Positions 26,069 through 26,813 of a stretch of 26,813 nt of DNA are shown piece by piece. The DNA is from a virus: the IMG/VR virus record IMGVR_UViG_3300037161_000124, positions 1 through 26,813 of that record; one strand, 5' to 3'. The notes beneath the pieces are model-generated. The model ran no database searches. It was not told the origin of the DNA and saw nothing but the letters and a program-made list of their open reading frames with translations. Numbering within the stretch: position 1 is the first letter of the stretch; the number at the start of each line of letters is the position of its first letter. Both the position numbers and the translations under genes were made by a program.

Positions 26069-26248
26069 CTTGAATATCTCCATCAGCACGGCGCGCGCCC
26101 GCGCGTACCGCTTGCACTCAGAGCAGGCGCATTGCGCCCCGGCCGCTTCAACATGGTCGAGGAGGTATTCCAGTTGCTCGATCAGGATGTCGCCTTCGTC
26201 AGCGGCCAGCGCGGCGGCGGGTGATTTGACTTCCGTTGCAGGCTCCAT
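26066..26248 (-). CDS. 60-residue protein with a Cys cluster
   Basis: 60 residues from ATG 26248-26246, with AAGG nine bases upstream: MEPATEVKSPAAALAADEGD, then LIEQLEYLLDHVEAAGAQCACSECKRYARARAVLMEIFK. CACSEC is a likely zinc or redox site between two helices. A longer frame to 26380 is open but covers the gene 26199-26405, so this start is preferred. Function unknown. Confidence 0.5.
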   Translation of the reverse strand: MEPATEVKSPAAALAADEGDILIEQLEYLLDHVEAAGAQCACSECKRYARARAVLMEIFK

Positions 26249-26405
26249 GATGCCGCCTTGGTGCTTGGGCTTCGAGGTTGAGGCTCCGCTGGAATTGCGC
26301 GTTTTCGCTTTCGCACCAGGCGGCGTGCGGCCCGCGGCCGAAGACGCATCGCTCGCAGCATTTTTCGGTGGACGGCGCATAGGGACGGCTCATCAGGTCG
26401 GTCAT
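26199..26405 (-). CDS. 68-residue Cys-rich protein
   Basis: MTDLMSRPYAPSTEKCCERC, then VFGRGPHAAWCESENAQFQRS and a basic tail. The CCERC...C arrangement suggests a zinc-binding site. The ATG overlaps the TGA of 26402-26677 (ATGA), which supports this frame over the overlapping one. It overlaps 26066-26248 by 50 bases. Function unknown. Confidence 0.5.
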   Translation of the reverse strand: MTDLMSRPYAPSTEKCCERCVFGRGPHAAWCESENAQFQRSLNLEAQAPRRHHGACNGSQITRRRAGR

Positions 26406-26677
26406 AAAGGGGTAATGCTTTCGGCTCTGAGATCCGCCAGCCGCGCCACGTAGCGCTCGTAGCAGCGCGCGATGCGTGCGTCGCGGGTTTCGCGCGTCTC
26501 GATCTGCGTCGCTTCCGGCGAGAGGTTCGCCGGGTCGATGGATTCGAGCGGCCCGGCTTTCAGCATCAGCCGGACTAGATCTTTCACTACCGCGCGTACG
26601 GCTGCGTCCCAGGCGGTTCCCGTGTCGCCATCGTTTGCCAGCCAGGCGGCGTGGGCGATCTGTGCGAGGTGCGTCAT
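26402..26677 (-). CDS. small helical protein, unknown
   Basis: 91 residues (MTHLAQIAHAAWLANDGDTGTAWDAAVRAVVKDLVRLMLKAGPLESIDP, RDARIARCYERYVARLADLRAE), highly helical and soluble. It is the first minus-strand gene of the visible late region. No Shine-Dalgarno is evident and no family is recognised. Its stop is coupled to 26199-26405. Terminase subunits would be expected further upstream, outside the window. Confidence 0.5.
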   Translation of the reverse strand: MTHLAQIAHAAWLANDGDTGTAWDAAVRAVVKDLVRLMLKAGPLESIDPANLSPEATQIETRETRDARIARCYERYVARLADLRAESITPL

Positions 26678-26701
26678 GGAAAGTAGGGTAGTGGTGTTAG
26701 G

Positions 26702-26729
26702 TTGTGTTGGTTTTCAACTCTGCTAAAAT
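26702..26729 (+). promoter_or_regulatory. sigma70-like promoter for a right-edge RNA
   Basis: TTGTGT (26702-26707), 16-base spacer, TAAAAT (26724-26729) preceded by TGC, an extended -10. The predicted start (about 26735-26737) coincides with the first base of the structured segment that follows. Confidence 0.5.
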
Positions 26730-26736
26730 CTCGAAT

Positions 26737-26800
26737 GGCCGCCTAGCCCTGGCCTCATGAACTAGGGCGAAGCGCGGGAACCTTGACCTGCCCGGCGGCC
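26737..26800 (+). ncRNA. candidate structured RNA
   Basis: GGCCGCC (26737-26743) pairs with GGCGGCC (26794-26800), closing a three-way junction with two internal hairpins: GCCCT (26746-26750)/AGGGC (26764-26768) and GGG (26776-26778)/CCC (26791-26793). There is no ORF beyond three codons. It is not a canonical tRNA: the 7-bp outer stem followed by TA looks tRNA-like, but no T-arm or anticodon arm is seen. The minus strand can also fold, so the strand is set only by the promoter. It may continue outside the window. Confidence 0.35.
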
Positions 26801-26813
26801 AATTTCACATCAG

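Noticed and set aside
26737-26800. tRNA gene reading of the right-edge stem
   Set aside because: The closing stem is 7 bp but there is no CCA-type T-arm, no anticodon loop, and the total is 64 bases.
26737-26813. Self-cleaving ribozyme (hammerhead or HDV-like)
   Set aside because: No CUGAUGA/GAAA core on either strand (CUCAUGA only), and the strand order does not fit an HDV double pseudoknot.

Overview
The window reads as part of the late (structural and lysis) region of a tailed phage or prophage with a P22-like podovirus head and tail. It is GC-rich. Almost all virion genes lie on the minus strand and are transcribed from right to left. The best-supported assignments rest on family resemblance read by eye: portal (22222-24501), scaffold (20979-22163), P22 gp5-like coat (18683-19948), four paralogues of the gp4-type tail accessory factor (4706-5392, 6452-7207, 7229-7987, 10445-11272) and a gp10-type stabilisation protein (2633-4675). 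No terminase, integrase or ejection proteins are visible, so lytic versus temperate cannot be decided. The host is not identified. The many heptamer repeats suggest to me a soil bacterium such as an acidobacterium, but that is a guess.

Layout from right to left. 26813-24584 holds a promoter plus a possible structured RNA at the edge, then small minus-strand ORFs, many coupled by 4-base overlaps. 24501-18683 holds portal, scaffold and coat, with a plus-strand RHH regulator plus HNH endonuclease module between scaffold and coat. 18595-15178 holds an exported repeat-domain protein, a decoration-type protein, a GroES-like co-chaperonin with a duplicated C-terminus, and small unknowns. 15050-11971 holds two plus-strand signal-peptide genes, a large exported TIM-barrel-like protein with a polyproline linker, and a small structural candidate. 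11771-4706 holds the gp4 paralogues interleaved with plus-strand accessory genes (Cys-rich mini-proteins, a double-HNH endonuclease, a radical SAM protein, two unknowns). 4675-1 holds gp10, a small tail protein, a holin candidate, a signal-peptide protein, a YiiX-type cysteine peptidase and the start of a tlde1/DUF2778 protein, probably a lysis module.

Two kinds of organisation stand out. First, nearly every intergenic junction carries heptamer repeats (GCTGNNN units); several form a 29-41 bp element with conserved ends (TTTGGCTGA ... GCTTCTTA) that supplies the stop codon of the neighbouring gene, sometimes on both strands. Second, the plus-strand accessory genes look like independently transcribed morons: they have a -10 box, often of extended TGn type, and in several the ATG begins only 6-7 bases after that box, implying leaderless mRNAs. 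A stereotyped AAAGG...CCC-ATG leader recurs before the minus-strand genes. Together these suggest a genome assembled from gene cassettes with repeat-marked borders.
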